From: Lachnospiraceae bacterium
Lineage (GTDB): Bacteria > Bacillota > Clostridia > Lachnospirales > Bianqueaceae
Assembly (NCBI GenBank): GCA_022794035.1
Contig: JAAWDX010000003.1
Span: forward strand, 359,681 to 423,680
DNA: 64,000 nucleotides
Direction of reading: 5' to 3'
Position 1 is the stretch's first letter. Every line of letters begins with the position of its first letter. Positions 47,472 through 56,944 of this stretch are shown piece by piece. The notes under the pieces were generated by a model. That model was not told the origin of the DNA. It did no database searches and worked only from the letters and a program-made list of their open reading frames with translations. The position numbers were made by a program, and so were the translations under genes.

Positions 47472-48695
47472 ATGAGAAAAGGGCATAGGATGTGCGCCGG
47501 GCTGGCGTGCCTCTTGATTTTGCTGGGCACCATCGGGCAGCCGGTTTTGGCGCAGGCGGAGGAGCCGGAGGCAGAGCAGCTGCACGCAGGCAGTGCGGTG
47601 GTCATGGAGGCGGAGAGCGGCCGGATTCTGTATGAGAAAAATGGCAACGAGAAGCGGGCGATGGCCAGCACAACTAAAATTATGACGCTGCTGGTGGCGC
47701 TTGAATATGGAGATTTAGAGCAGATCGTCACGGTGAGCGAAAGAGCGGCCGGGCAGCCAAAGGTCAATATGAATATGAAAGCGGGCGAGACATTTCGGCT
47801 GAGAGATCTGCTTTATGCCATGATGCTGGTCTCCTATAATGATGCGGCGATGGCTGTGGCAGAGGCGGTTGGCGGCAGCTGCGAGGAGTTCTGCTATCTG
47901 ATGAATCTGAAAGCAAGAGAGCTGGGAGCAGACCAGACGCATTTTTCAACGCCCAACGGACTGGATGCAGAGGATCATTACAGTACGGCAGTGGATATGG
48001 CCACGATTGCACGGGCTGCCTTTCAGGATCAGGACGCGATGGAAATTATGCAGACGATGACCTATACAATAGAGCAAAATGAGATGAACAGCCGCAGCGT
48101 AGCGCTGCAGAATAAAAACCCCCTGCTTTCTTCCTATACGGCGGCAGTGGGCGGTAAAACGGGATTTACATCAAAGGCTGGCCTCTGCCTAGTGGGAATG
48201 GCGGAGAAAGATGGCGTGCAGCTGATTTCGGTTGTGCTGGGCAGCGGCTGGCCGCCGCATTCCAATTACCGGGTAGCGGATACATTGAAGCTTTTCCAGT
48301 ATGGATATGCGGATTTTCATCAGCAGGAGATCAAGGCAGAGACATTAGATGAGCATGTAGTCGTAGAGGTTTCGGGCGGTTTTGTATCATCGGTGAGTAC
48401 ACGCATAGAAGGAACACTTTCGTATTATATGAAAGAAGGCGAAGAGATCACGGTATTTTATGATCTTCCCTATGTTGTGCCAGCGCCGGTGGAAGCAGGA
48501 CAGGTGCTGGGAGAGGCCGCCATATGCGTGGAAGGCAGGGCCGTTGGATATGTGCCGGTGCTGGCTCAGGAGAGTGCAGAAGAGAAAAGCTTTGGGAGGA
48601 TATTATGGAACGTTTGCAGAAATATATGGCCCAGTGTGGGTGCGGGTCCAGAAGAAAATGCGAGGAGTGGATCGCAGCAGGAATGGTTAGGGTGA
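47472..48695 (+). CDS. dacF: D-alanyl-D-alanine carboxypeptidase DacF-like (S11)
   Basis: 407 residues. Signal peptide (LACLLILLGTIGQPVLAQA). SxxK at Ser66-Lys69 (STTK), SYN in LVSYNDAA, KTG in GGKTGFT. The C-terminal end SFGRILWNVCRNIWPSVG can form an amphipathic membrane-binding helix as in PBP5-type enzymes. The last 91 bases are also the start of rluB in another frame. Confidence 0.92.
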   Translation: MRKGHRMCAGLACLLILLGTIGQPVLAQAEEPEAEQLHAGSAVVMEAESGRILYEKNGNEKRAMASTTKIMTLLVALEYGDLEQIVTVSERAAGQPKVNMNMKAGETFRLRDLLYAMMLVSYNDAAMAVAEAVGGSCEEFCYLMNLKARELGADQTHFSTPNGLDAEDHYSTAVDMATIARAAFQDQDAMEIMQTMTYTIEQNEMNSRSVALQNKNPLLSSYTAAVGGKTGFTSKAGLCLVGMAEKDGVQLISVVLGSGWPPHSNYRVADTLKLFQYGYADFHQQEIKAETLDEHVVVEVSGGFVSSVSTRIEGTLSYYMKEGEEITVFYDLPYVVPAPVEAGQVLGEAAICVEGRAVGYVPVLAQESAEEKSFGRILWNVCRNIWPSVGAGPEENARSGSQQEWLG

Positions 48696-49321
48696 ATGGC
48701 CGCACCGTAACAGAGCAGGGGACAAAGGTGGATCCAGAACGGGATATCGTGGAATTCAGAGGAAAAAAGCTGCAGGAGGTGCAGCAGTCGGTGACGGTGA
48801 TGCTGCATAAGCCGGCGGGATATGTGACTACCAGCCATGATCAATTTGGAAGGCCGGATGTGTGCCAGCTGGTGCAGATGCCGGGAATTCGCTTATATCC
48901 CGTGGGACGGCTGGATTATCAGACGACGGGGCTTTTGCTTTTGACAAATGACGGAGATCTGGCATACCGCCTCACACATCCGGGGCACGGAGTACCAAAG
49001 GTGTACCATGCGCTTGTGCAGGGGGAGATTGATGGGCAGGCGCTGCGCAAGATGGAGGCAGGAATTGTGCTGAAGGATGGCTATAAAACGGCTAAGGCGA
49101 AGGCACGCTTATTATCAAGGGCCGGGAGCAATAGCCGGATTGAGATTACGATTTACGAAGGAAAGAATCATCAGGTGAGGCAAATGGCGAAGGCGGTAGG
49201 GCATCCGGTGCTGCGGCTCATGCGGGTGCAGGAGGGAGCGCTGGAGCTGGGAGATCTGGAAGAGGGCCGCTATCGTATTTTGACGGCCGCAGAAGTCAAG
49301 ATGTTGAAAAGTCTGAAATAA
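48605..49321 (+). CDS. rluB: 23S rRNA pseudouridine synthase B
   Basis: 238 residues from ATG 48605 with GGGAGG upstream. The N-terminal S4 domain (MERLQKYMAQCGCGSRRKCE) precedes the RsuA-family catalytic domain; the active Asp is in GRLDYQTTGLLLLTNDGD. It modifies the peptidyl transferase centre region of 23S rRNA. RluB and RluE/F differ little in motif, so the number is inferred from length and the scpAB neighbourhood. Confidence 0.88.
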   Translation: MERLQKYMAQCGCGSRRKCEEWIAAGMVRVNGRTVTEQGTKVDPERDIVEFRGKKLQEVQQSVTVMLHKPAGYVTTSHDQFGRPDVCQLVQMPGIRLYPVGRLDYQTTGLLLLTNDGDLAYRLTHPGHGVPKVYHALVQGEIDGQALRKMEAGIVLKDGYKTAKAKARLLSRAGSNSRIEITIYEGKNHQVRQMAKAVGHPVLRLMRVQEGALELGDLEEGRYRILTAAEVKMLKSLK

Positions 49322-49363
49322 GATGGACGAAAAGGAAAATCCTGCAAAAAATGAGGATTTGGC

Positions 49364-49391
49364 TTGAAAAACGAAGGAAAAGCGCTATAAT
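49364..49391 (+). promoter_or_regulatory. Promoter of the RpiR-type gene
   Basis: TTGAAA (49364-49369), 16 bases, TATAAT (49386-49391). It lies just before ATG 49392, which argues that the true start is further in, at 49431. Confidence 0.7.
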
Positions 49392-49430
49392 ATGAAGTGC
49401 AAAAAACATATTTCAAGGATGGACAATACC

Positions 49431-50333
49431 ATGAAGACGAAGCAGGATGATGTTTTAATTAGAATTCACGATGGCTATCCCAAGATGAGTAAGGGGCAGA
49501 AGCTATTGGCTGATTATATTACGGATCATTATGATAAAGCCGTATATCTGACGGCGGCCAAGCTAGGGACGGTAGTAGGCGTATCGGAGTCGACAGTGGT
49601 GCGCTTTGCCGGCGAGCTGGGATATGACGGTTATCCGGGGCTGCAGAGAGCGCTGGAGGATATGATTCGGATCCGCCTTACGGCGCTGCAGCGGATGGAG
49701 GTCACGCGGAGCCGGATGGATGAAGATCATATTGTTTCCTCTATTTTGCAGGCAGATATTGAAAATATTAAGGAGACGCTGGACGTCGTAGAAGAAAGTA
49801 CCTTTAAGGAAGCAGTTGATACGATCCTGCGCGCTAAATCCGTCTATATTCTGGGGGTGCGCAGCAGCGCGCCGCTGGCAAGCTTTTTGGGATACTATAT
49901 GAATCTGGTGTTTGACAATGTAAAGCTGATTCATACCAACAGCATCAGCGAGACGTTTGAACAGATGCTGAGTATCGGGCCTGCGGACGTGCTGATTGGT
50001 ATTAGCTTCCCCAGATATTCTAAAAGAACAGTAAAGGCAATGGATTTTGCCAAGGCCAGAGGGGCCAGCGTGATTGCCATTACTGACAGTGACCAGTCGC
50101 CGATTGCGACCAGTGCAGAATGTGTTTTAAAGGCTCACAGCAATATGATTTCTTTTGTAGATTCTATGGTAGGCCCGCTGAGTCTTTTAAATGCGCTGGT
50201 AGTGGCACTGAGTATGAACCGGCAGGCAGAAGTAAAGAAAAATTTAGAAAGCCTGGAACGCATTTGGCAGGAATATGATGTGTACGAAAGCGCGGGAGAA
50301 GAGAGTAAAACATTTGGAAAGCTGCTTTCATGA
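49431..50333 (+). CDS. MurR/RpiR family regulator with SIS domain
   Basis: 300 residues from ATG 49431 (AAGGATGG upstream). N-terminal HTH: VYLTAAKLGTVVGVSESTVV followed by RFAGELGYDGYPGLQ. SIS sugar-phosphate-binding domain from about 115 (AKSVYILGVRSSAPLA, ADVLIGISFPRYSKRTV). The family senses phosphosugars such as MurNAc-6-P. The downstream genes are not sugar genes, so the regulon is unclear. Confidence 0.9.
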   Translation: MKTKQDDVLIRIHDGYPKMSKGQKLLADYITDHYDKAVYLTAAKLGTVVGVSESTVVRFAGELGYDGYPGLQRALEDMIRIRLTALQRMEVTRSRMDEDHIVSSILQADIENIKETLDVVEESTFKEAVDTILRAKSVYILGVRSSAPLASFLGYYMNLVFDNVKLIHTNSISETFEQMLSIGPADVLIGISFPRYSKRTVKAMDFAKARGASVIAITDSDQSPIATSAECVLKAHSNMISFVDSMVGPLSLLNALVVALSMNRQAEVKKNLESLERIWQEYDVYESAGEESKTFGKLLS

Positions 50334-51628
50334 TGTATGATGTAGTTGTGGTAGGGGCCGGCGCTGCCGGGCTGATTGCCGCCGGTAAGGCGGCAGAGGC
50401 TGGAGCCCGGACCCTTTTATTGGAAAAAAATGAAAAGGTTGGGCGCAAAATTGGAATTACAGGTAAGGGGCGCTGCAATGTAACCAATGCATGCGACCAG
50501 CGTGCATTTATGGAAAATATTGTGACGAATGCACGCTTTCTGTATTCAGCCTGCGCCCATTTTACGGCGCAGGACACGATGCAGCTCTTGGAGGCGCATC
50601 GTGTGCCGCTTAAAATAGAGCGGGGACAGCGGGTATTTCCTGTATCGGATCGGGCCTTTGATATCATTGATGGTTTGCTGCGCTATGTAAAAAAAGCCGG
50701 CGCAGTGCTGCGGACGCAGCAGCCGGTGCAGCGTATCAGGAGGCAGCAGCAGGGATTTATTGTACAAACAAGCAGCGCTGCATTTGAGACGAGGGCCGTG
50801 GTCCTTTGCACAGGGGGACTTAGCTATTCGTCCACCGGATCCTCGGGCGATGGGCACCGCATGGCGGCAGGGCTTGGACTAGAGCTTGTTCCCGGCGTGC
50901 CGGGCTTGATTCCTTTGACAGTGAAGGAGAGCTGGTGCCGGGATTTGATGGGGGTTTCGCTTAAAAATGCGGCGATTCGGATTACGCAGGGGCCGGAAGG
51001 GAAGGCGGTGTATGAGGATTTTGGAGAGATGCTGTTTACTCATTTTGGGGTAAGCGGGCCGATTGTTCTGAGTGCATCCAGCCGTGTGCAGGCCTATCTG
51101 CGAAAGAAAAAGCAGACCTTTGAAGAGGCGGAGCTTTGGCTGCATATCGATCTGAAGAGCGCGCTGACAGCGCAGGAGCTGGATCAGCGGCTTTTGAGGG
51201 ATTTTGAAAAGTACCGGACCAGAAATTTTCAAAATGCGCTGACAGATTTGCTGCCGCGTAAGATGATTCCGGTGATGGTGAAGCTTTCGGGCATCGAGGC
51301 CGCACAAAAGGTGAGCGACCTTACGAGAGAGCAGAGGCAAACGCTGGGAAGGCTGCTGAAGGATTTGCGGCTTTCGATCAGCGGGACGCGGCCGCTGGAA
51401 GAGGCGATTGTGACGATGGGCGGCATTGCTGTGCAGGAGCTGGCACCGGCAACGATGATGCTTAAGAAGCTGCCGGGGCTTTTTGCGGCAGGAGAGCTGC
51501 TGGATGTGGATGCGCTCACAGGCGGATTTAATCTGCAGCTGGCTTTTTCGACGGGAGCGGCGGCCGGCATAGGGGCTGCAGAATTTGCAAGAGAGAAGGA
51601 GAGAGAATATGCTGAATGTGGCGATTGA
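50330..51628 (+). CDS. HI0933/YhiN (BaiN-like) flavoprotein
   Basis: 432 residues. FAD-binding GAGAAGLIAAGKAAEAGA at the N-terminus, then VGRKIGITGKGRCNVTN, GGLSYSSTGSSGDG and the C-terminal GELLDVDALTGGFNLQ. The family (BaiN in bile-acid-converting clostridia) is an NAD(P)/FAD oxidoreductase of uncertain physiological substrate. It overlaps the regulator stop by 4 bases and cmk by 20 bases. Confidence 0.9.
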   Translation: MMYDVVVVGAGAAGLIAAGKAAEAGARTLLLEKNEKVGRKIGITGKGRCNVTNACDQRAFMENIVTNARFLYSACAHFTAQDTMQLLEAHRVPLKIERGQRVFPVSDRAFDIIDGLLRYVKKAGAVLRTQQPVQRIRRQQQGFIVQTSSAAFETRAVVLCTGGLSYSSTGSSGDGHRMAAGLGLELVPGVPGLIPLTVKESWCRDLMGVSLKNAAIRITQGPEGKAVYEDFGEMLFTHFGVSGPIVLSASSRVQAYLRKKKQTFEEAELWLHIDLKSALTAQELDQRLLRDFEKYRTRNFQNALTDLLPRKMIPVMVKLSGIEAAQKVSDLTREQRQTLGRLLKDLRLSISGTRPLEEAIVTMGGIAVQELAPATMMLKKLPGLFAAGELLDVDALTGGFNLQLAFSTGAAAGIGAAEFAREKEREYAECGD

Positions 51629-52277
51629 CGGACCGAGCGGAGCCGGTAAAAGTACGGTGGCTAAAGCAGCGGCGCAGAAAATGGGGCTGCACTATGTGGA
51701 TACGGGTGCTTTGTACCGGGCGGTCGGATATGTGCTGGCGCAAAAAGGAATGGATCTGGAAAGCGCTGAGCAGGTGGAGCAGCAGCTGCCGCTTTTAGAG
51801 GTGCGCCTTTATTATGAGGAGGACGGACAGCATGTGGCGGTTAATGGATGTGATGTGACGCCTTTTTTGCGCACGGCGGAGGCAGGAGATGGCGGAAGCA
51901 AGGTGGCGGTGCACAGAGCTGTACGGGAAAAGCTGCTGGGGATTCAGAGGCAGGCGGCGCAGGAGTATGATGTGATTATGGATGGACGCGATATCGGTAC
52001 GCATGTGCTGCCGCAGGCGAATCTGAAAATTTTTATTACGGCTTCAGCTGAGGAGAGAGGCCGCAGGCGCTATTGCGAGCTGCAGGAAAACGGGACGCTC
52101 AGCGTAGGTCTGGAGCAGATTATCCAGGAGATTGCAGAGCGGGATGAGCGGGATACTAAAAGGGAGATTGCGCCGCTTAGACAAGCTGAGGATGCCCTGC
52201 TGCTGGATACAACCCATATGCCGCTGCAGGAAGTGGTCGATACGGTGTGCCGCCTGATCAGCGAGGCGACGCAGTGA
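51609..52277 (+). CDS. cmk: Cytidylate kinase
   Basis: 222 residues from ATG 51609 with AAGGAGA upstream. The P-loop GPSGAGKST is at 8-16, with YVDTGALYRAV, and MDGRDIGTHVLP in the CMP site. It phosphorylates CMP and dCMP. It is followed by ispH-rpsA with a 4-base GTGA overlap, the common clostridial order. Confidence 0.95.
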   Translation: MLNVAIDGPSGAGKSTVAKAAAQKMGLHYVDTGALYRAVGYVLAQKGMDLESAEQVEQQLPLLEVRLYYEEDGQHVAVNGCDVTPFLRTAEAGDGGSKVAVHRAVREKLLGIQRQAAQEYDVIMDGRDIGTHVLPQANLKIFITASAEERGRRRYCELQENGTLSVGLEQIIQEIAERDERDTKREIAPLRQAEDALLLDTTHMPLQEVVDTVCRLISEATQ

Positions 52278-54214
52278 AAATTACAATTGCAAAGACAGCA
52301 GGCTTTTGCTTTGGAGTCCGCAATGCCATCCGTGTGGCACAGGAGGAGGCTGAGAAAAGGAAGAGGCCGGTCTATACGTATGGTCCGCTGATTCATAATC
52401 GGGACGTGATTGGCAAATTGGAAGAGCAGCAGATTTTTGCCCTGCAGGATCCGGCAGAGCTAAAAGCAGGCGATGCAGTCATCATCCGTGCGCATGGCGT
52501 GGGGGAAGCGGTTTACCAGATGCTGGAAGAGAGGTCGGTTCAGATCATAGATGCAACATGCCCCTATGTTAAAAAAATTCATGATATCGTGCGGCAGCAG
52601 GGAGAAAAGGGAGATCAGGTGATCATTTTAGGAGATCCGCAGCACCCGGAGGTGCAGGGAATCGAGGGATGGTGCCTGCAAAAACCGTATATTTATCAAA
52701 CAGAAGAAGAAATTGTTGCCGGCGCGCCGCCTAAAGGGGTGCGGTACACGCTTGTGGCCCAAACGACATTTGATCAATATAAATTTAGAAAAATTGTTGA
52801 GTTTCTTGACAAGATGGAGTATAATCTATATGTGTGCCCTACAATATGCACAGCGACGGCCCAACATCAGACGGAAGCGCTTGAGTTAGCGAAATCGAGT
52901 GATGCGGTGATTGTCATTGGCGGGAAGCATAGTTCGAATACCCGCAAACTATACAACCTTTGTCTATCTGAGTGCGCGAGCACGTATTATGTGGAAAATG
53001 CAGAGGAATTGTCTAGCGTGAGATTAAAGCCGGATGCTTTGGCTGTAGGGATAACAGCCGGAGCTTCAACGCCGGATTATATTATTCAGGAGGTAGTAAG
53101 TAAGATGAGCGAGAGCAACATTTTCGAAGAAATGCTAAACGAAAGTTTTAAAGAAATTCATTCCCGTGATATCGTGTCCGGTACGGTAGCGCAGGTAACG
53201 GATAATGAGATCGTGTTTAATATTGGGTATAAGTGCGATGGAACTATGACAAAGGCTGAATTTGGCGGCAGTGATGCACCTCTGACCGAGCAGGTTCAGG
53301 TGGGAGATACCATGGAGGTCATGGTCGTGAAGGTGGGCGACAGTGAAGTGACGCTTAGCCGCCGCCGTCTGGTACAGGATCTTGCCTATGCTGAGCTGGA
53401 AAGCGCAATGGAGAATAAAGAAATTTTAACCGGTATCGTAACAGAGACATTGGAAAACGGCGTCATTGTGCGTCATGGCGATGTCAAGGTCTTTATTCCG
53501 TCTTCTTTGTGCGATGTGCGCCGGATTGACGTAAAGACGCTTTTAAATCAGGAGATTGAGTACCGCATTATTCGTCTGCAGCGTAAGCGCGGGCGTGTTA
53601 TGGGCGACCGCCGCAGCGTAATTGCGGAAAAAAGAGCAGCGCTTCGTGAAGAGACCGTGCAAAAGCTGGTAGAGGGCGCTCATTTAATGGGGACGGTAAA
53701 AAATATTACCAATTACTGTGCGTTTGTTGATTTAGGCGGAATTGACGGTATGCTGCATGTTTCAGAAATGGGCTGGGCAACGGTGCGCAATCCTAACCGG
53801 TATGTAAAGACGGACGAGCAGATCGAGGTTATGGTGAAATCCTATGATCCGGAGACGCAGCGCATTTCCTTAACAACTAAATTCCCGGAGACAAATCCGT
53901 GGCAGGATGCAGCTGAAAAATATGCGGTTGGCAATATTGTAGCCGGCAAGGTGGTCCGTTTCGCTGATTTTGGCGCCTTTGTTGAACTGCAGAAAGGGAT
54001 TGATGCACTGATACATATCTCTCATCTTTCCCGCAAGTTTGTTAAGCATCCGTCAGAAGTGCTTACCATTGGACAGGAGATCGAAGCAAAGGTAATTGAT
54101 TTTGATGAAGAGGCAAAAAGAATCAGCCTCAGCATGAGAGAGCTGGAGCCGGAAGAGCCGGAGACGGAAGAAGAGATCGTAGAAGAAGAGACGGAGACAA
54201 CTGAGGAAGAATAA
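52274..54214 (+). CDS. ispH-rpsA: IspH-ribosomal protein S1 fusion
   Basis: 646 residues from GTG 52274, overlapping the cmk stop. Residues 1-280 are 4-hydroxy-3-methylbut-2-enyl diphosphate reductase, with iron-sulfur ligands Cys12, Cys96 and Cys192 and substrate-site His41, His74, His124 and Glu126. Residues about 297-640 hold four S1 RNA-binding repeats (for example TGTVKNITNYCAF-like and AGKVVRFADFGAFVEL), then an acidic tail. It joins the last MEP isoprenoid step with an S1 protein. The fusion is known from clostridia; the frame is continuous. Confidence 0.94.
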   Translation: MKITIAKTAGFCFGVRNAIRVAQEEAEKRKRPVYTYGPLIHNRDVIGKLEEQQIFALQDPAELKAGDAVIIRAHGVGEAVYQMLEERSVQIIDATCPYVKKIHDIVRQQGEKGDQVIILGDPQHPEVQGIEGWCLQKPYIYQTEEEIVAGAPPKGVRYTLVAQTTFDQYKFRKIVEFLDKMEYNLYVCPTICTATAQHQTEALELAKSSDAVIVIGGKHSSNTRKLYNLCLSECASTYYVENAEELSSVRLKPDALAVGITAGASTPDYIIQEVVSKMSESNIFEEMLNESFKEIHSRDIVSGTVAQVTDNEIVFNIGYKCDGTMTKAEFGGSDAPLTEQVQVGDTMEVMVVKVGDSEVTLSRRRLVQDLAYAELESAMENKEILTGIVTETLENGVIVRHGDVKVFIPSSLCDVRRIDVKTLLNQEIEYRIIRLQRKRGRVMGDRRSVIAEKRAALREETVQKLVEGAHLMGTVKNITNYCAFVDLGGIDGMLHVSEMGWATVRNPNRYVKTDEQIEVMVKSYDPETQRISLTTKFPETNPWQDAAEKYAVGNIVAGKVVRFADFGAFVELQKGIDALIHISHLSRKFVKHPSEVLTIGQEIEAKVIDFDEEAKRISLSMRELEPEEPETEEEIVEEETETTEEE

Positions 54215-54235
54215 ACGGCCATCAAGGCTGAGGAG

Positions 54236-54270
54236 AAAGGGCTGTTGCATACACAACGGCCCTTTTGTTT
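54236..54270 (+). terminator. Rho-independent terminator
   Basis: AAAGGGCTGTTG, loop CATACA, CAACGGCCCTTT, then TGTTTTC. It closes the cmk-ispH-rpsA unit 22 bases after the stop. Confidence 0.8.
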
Positions 54271-54292
54271 TCTATAAGATAAGGAGACGGCT

Positions 54293-55435
54293 GTGCGGAC
54301 GATTGAATCGGAGCTGAATCTGACAGCGCAGGAGAGAGAGGATGCTTTGGCCAGATGGATGCTGCTGGGTAAACCGGAGACGGTGTTATTTCTGGACATT
54401 GAAACAACGGGCTTTTCAAGACTGTATGACAGCGTTTATTTGGTGGGAATGGTGTGTTATGAAAAGGGCTGCTTTGTGGCTAAGCAGTTTTTGGCAGGCG
54501 GTCTTTCGGAGGAAGCAGAGCTCTTGCAGAGGGCGCTAGCGGAGATCAGACGGTTTCCCATCTGTGTGACCTATAATGGGGAAATGTTCGATCTGCCTTT
54601 TTTGGAAGAGAGAGCAAAACGGCTTCGGGTCTGGAGCACAGAGGATGCACAATTTGCAGCGCAAAGACACTCGGTGGATTTGCTCCGGCTGTATCGGCGG
54701 CATCAAGCTTTTTTTGGATGGAGCAATATGAAGCTGAAAACGGTGGAGCGGTTTTTGGGCGCCAGTCGCGAGGATCCCTTTGACGGTGGTCAGCTCATTG
54801 AGGTGTTCTATGAATATGCCCGTACAGAGGATGAACGGCTTGCAATGGTTTTGCTGCTTCATAATTATGAGGATGTATGCAATCTGCCGCACTTGCTTTT
54901 GGTGCAGCAGTTTATGCAGATGTTAAAAAACGGCCGGATCGAGCAGATTACATATGAACAGGGCCGGCTGCAGATTGCATGGGACAGGCCGTTTGTGTTA
55001 AGCCATTGTGCGGAAATAGCCTTAAACGCTAAAAAGAAAAAGGATGCGTCATATCCAAGGGCTCGGTTTAGCTTTGAGGCAGGGAGTGCCGTGTGTGAGA
55101 TTGATCTGCCTTCTTGTGAAGAGCCGGTTTATTATTATTTGCCGAATGCAAAGGATTATTATTTTATACCGGCACAGGGGGAAATCGTGCACAAGACCCT
55201 GGCCTATGATGTGCCTGCCGGCGAAAGGCGGAAAGCGAAGCCGGCTGAATGTGTTCTGCGGGGACAAGGCAGTTTTGTACAGGCGCTTCCGGCCCCTGCC
55301 GGTCTGCGCACCTATCGGAAGGCATATAAAGGCGCGGAGGTGTATGTGGAGATGACGGAGCTACAAGAATGGCTGAAGACGGCAGAACCGGAGGCGGCGC
55401 AGGCCTGGGGTCGGCAGTTTTTTGAGCTGCTGTAG
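54293..55435 (+). CDS. RNase H-like exonuclease (YprB-like, DEDD)
   Basis: 380 residues from GTG 54293 (AAGGAGA upstream). The DEDD motifs are FLDIETTGF (Asp35, Glu37), TYNGEMFDLPFL and LLHNYEDVCNL. The family is an uncharacterised ribonuclease H-like group (YprB). The C-terminal ~170 residues are specific and unnamed. It sits between a terminator and miaB. Confidence 0.85.
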   Translation: MRTIESELNLTAQEREDALARWMLLGKPETVLFLDIETTGFSRLYDSVYLVGMVCYEKGCFVAKQFLAGGLSEEAELLQRALAEIRRFPICVTYNGEMFDLPFLEERAKRLRVWSTEDAQFAAQRHSVDLLRLYRRHQAFFGWSNMKLKTVERFLGASREDPFDGGQLIEVFYEYARTEDERLAMVLLLHNYEDVCNLPHLLLVQQFMQMLKNGRIEQITYEQGRLQIAWDRPFVLSHCAEIALNAKKKKDASYPRARFSFEAGSAVCEIDLPSCEEPVYYYLPNAKDYYFIPAQGEIVHKTLAYDVPAGERRKAKPAECVLRGQGSFVQALPAPAGLRTYRKAYKGAEVYVEMTELQEWLKTAEPEAAQAWGRQFFELL

Positions 55436-55456
55436 GCGGCGCAGGAGGAGAGATAT

Positions 55457-56887
55457 ATGGAGACAGGAAGACATAATTTGCGGCCTGCTTATAAGGAAGA
55501 GGGCCGGAAGGAAGCGGAGCGGCAGCGCAGAATTATTGAGCAGCTAAAGGAAAGAGCAGATAAGCCGCGGACTTATTTTGTGGTGACAATGGGCTGCCAG
55601 ATGAATGCACGGGACTCAGAGAAATTGATTGGGATTTTGGAGGAGATCGGGTGCCGGCCTAGTGAAAAGGAGGAGCAGGCGGATCTGGTGGTTTATAATA
55701 CCTGCTGCGTGCGGGAGAACGCGGAGCAGAAGGTGTACGGACGGCTTGGCTATCTGAAAAGCTTTAAGAAAAAAAATCCTCATATGAAAATTGCGCTGTG
55801 CGGCTGTATGATGCAGGAAGAGCTGGTACTGGAAAAGCTTAAAAAATCCTATCCGCAGGTGGACTTGATTTTCGGTACGTATAATATCTATAAATTCCCC
55901 GAGCTGCTGCAGGCGCTGCTGGATGGCGGCGGCCAGATGATTGACATCTGGCAGGAGCAGCAGGAAATCGTAGAGGATCTGCCCTCAATTCGCAAGCACC
56001 GATTCAAAGCGTCGGTGAATATTATGTATGGCTGCAATAATTTCTGTACGTATTGTATCGTGCCCTATGTCAGAGGCCGGGAGCGGAGCCGGAAGCCAGA
56101 AAATATTTTAGCGGAAATTGAGAGCCTGGCGCAGGATGGCGTGAAGGAAATTCAGCTTTTGGGGCAGAATGTGAATTCATATGGCAAGAATCTGGCGGAG
56201 CCAATCAGCTTTGCCAGGCTGCTGGAGATGGTCAATGAAATCGAGGGAATTGAACGCATTCGGTTTATGACGTCGCATCCGAAGGATTTGTCGCAGGAGC
56301 TGATTGATGCGATGGCCAAGCTGGATAAGGTGTGTCCGCATTTTCATTTGCCGCTGCAGTCAGGAAGTGATCGGCTTCTGAAGGAAATGAACCGGCATTA
56401 TGATCAGGCAAAATATCTGGATATTGTGAAACGGCTGAAGAAGGCTGTGCCAGAAATTGCGATTACGACAGATATCATTGTCGGATTCCCGGGAGAGACG
56501 CGGGAGGATTTTCTGGAGACGGTCAAGGTGGCGGAAGAGGTGCGCTTTGATGGTGCTTTTACCTTTATCTACTCTAAAAGAGAGGGCACGCCGGCAGCGC
56601 GGATGCCGCAGGTGGATCCGGAGGAGGCTAAGGAGAATTTTGATCAGCTGCTGGAAGTGCTGGAAAGGGTTGCCTATACAGACCGGCAAACCTGGGTTGG
56701 ACGCCGCGTGAAGGTGCTGGCAGAGGATGTGAGCAAAAATGATGCGCGTATGCTGTCGGGGAGAGATGAGCATAATCATTTGGTGCATTTTGTCGCAGAC
56801 CAGAAGCAGCTTGGAAAGACGCTGCCGGTGATCATTACGGAGGCATCCGCATTTTATATGACAGGAAGGGTAGAGACCGAGAAATGA
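55457..56887 (+). CDS. miaB: tRNA-2-methylthio-N6-dimethylallyladenosine synthase
   Basis: 476 residues. The N-terminal cluster cysteines are Cys47, Cys83 and Cys117. The radical-SAM motif is in GCNNFCTYCIVPYVRGRE, and a TRAM domain closes the protein. It methylthiolates A37 after MiaA has prenylated it; miaA lies 4.6 kb downstream in the same unit. Confidence 0.95.
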   Translation: METGRHNLRPAYKEEGRKEAERQRRIIEQLKERADKPRTYFVVTMGCQMNARDSEKLIGILEEIGCRPSEKEEQADLVVYNTCCVRENAEQKVYGRLGYLKSFKKKNPHMKIALCGCMMQEELVLEKLKKSYPQVDLIFGTYNIYKFPELLQALLDGGGQMIDIWQEQQEIVEDLPSIRKHRFKASVNIMYGCNNFCTYCIVPYVRGRERSRKPENILAEIESLAQDGVKEIQLLGQNVNSYGKNLAEPISFARLLEMVNEIEGIERIRFMTSHPKDLSQELIDAMAKLDKVCPHFHLPLQSGSDRLLKEMNRHYDQAKYLDIVKRLKKAVPEIAITTDIIVGFPGETREDFLETVKVAEEVRFDGAFTFIYSKREGTPAARMPQVDPEEAKENFDQLLEVLERVAYTDRQTWVGRRVKVLAEDVSKNDARMLSGRDEHNHLVHFVADQKQLGKTLPVIITEASAFYMTGRVETEK

Positions 56888-56944
56888 TCCTAAAACGATC
56901 AAAGTGAATCAAATTGATCGATAGGAGAAAAGAGAGGGAAATAC

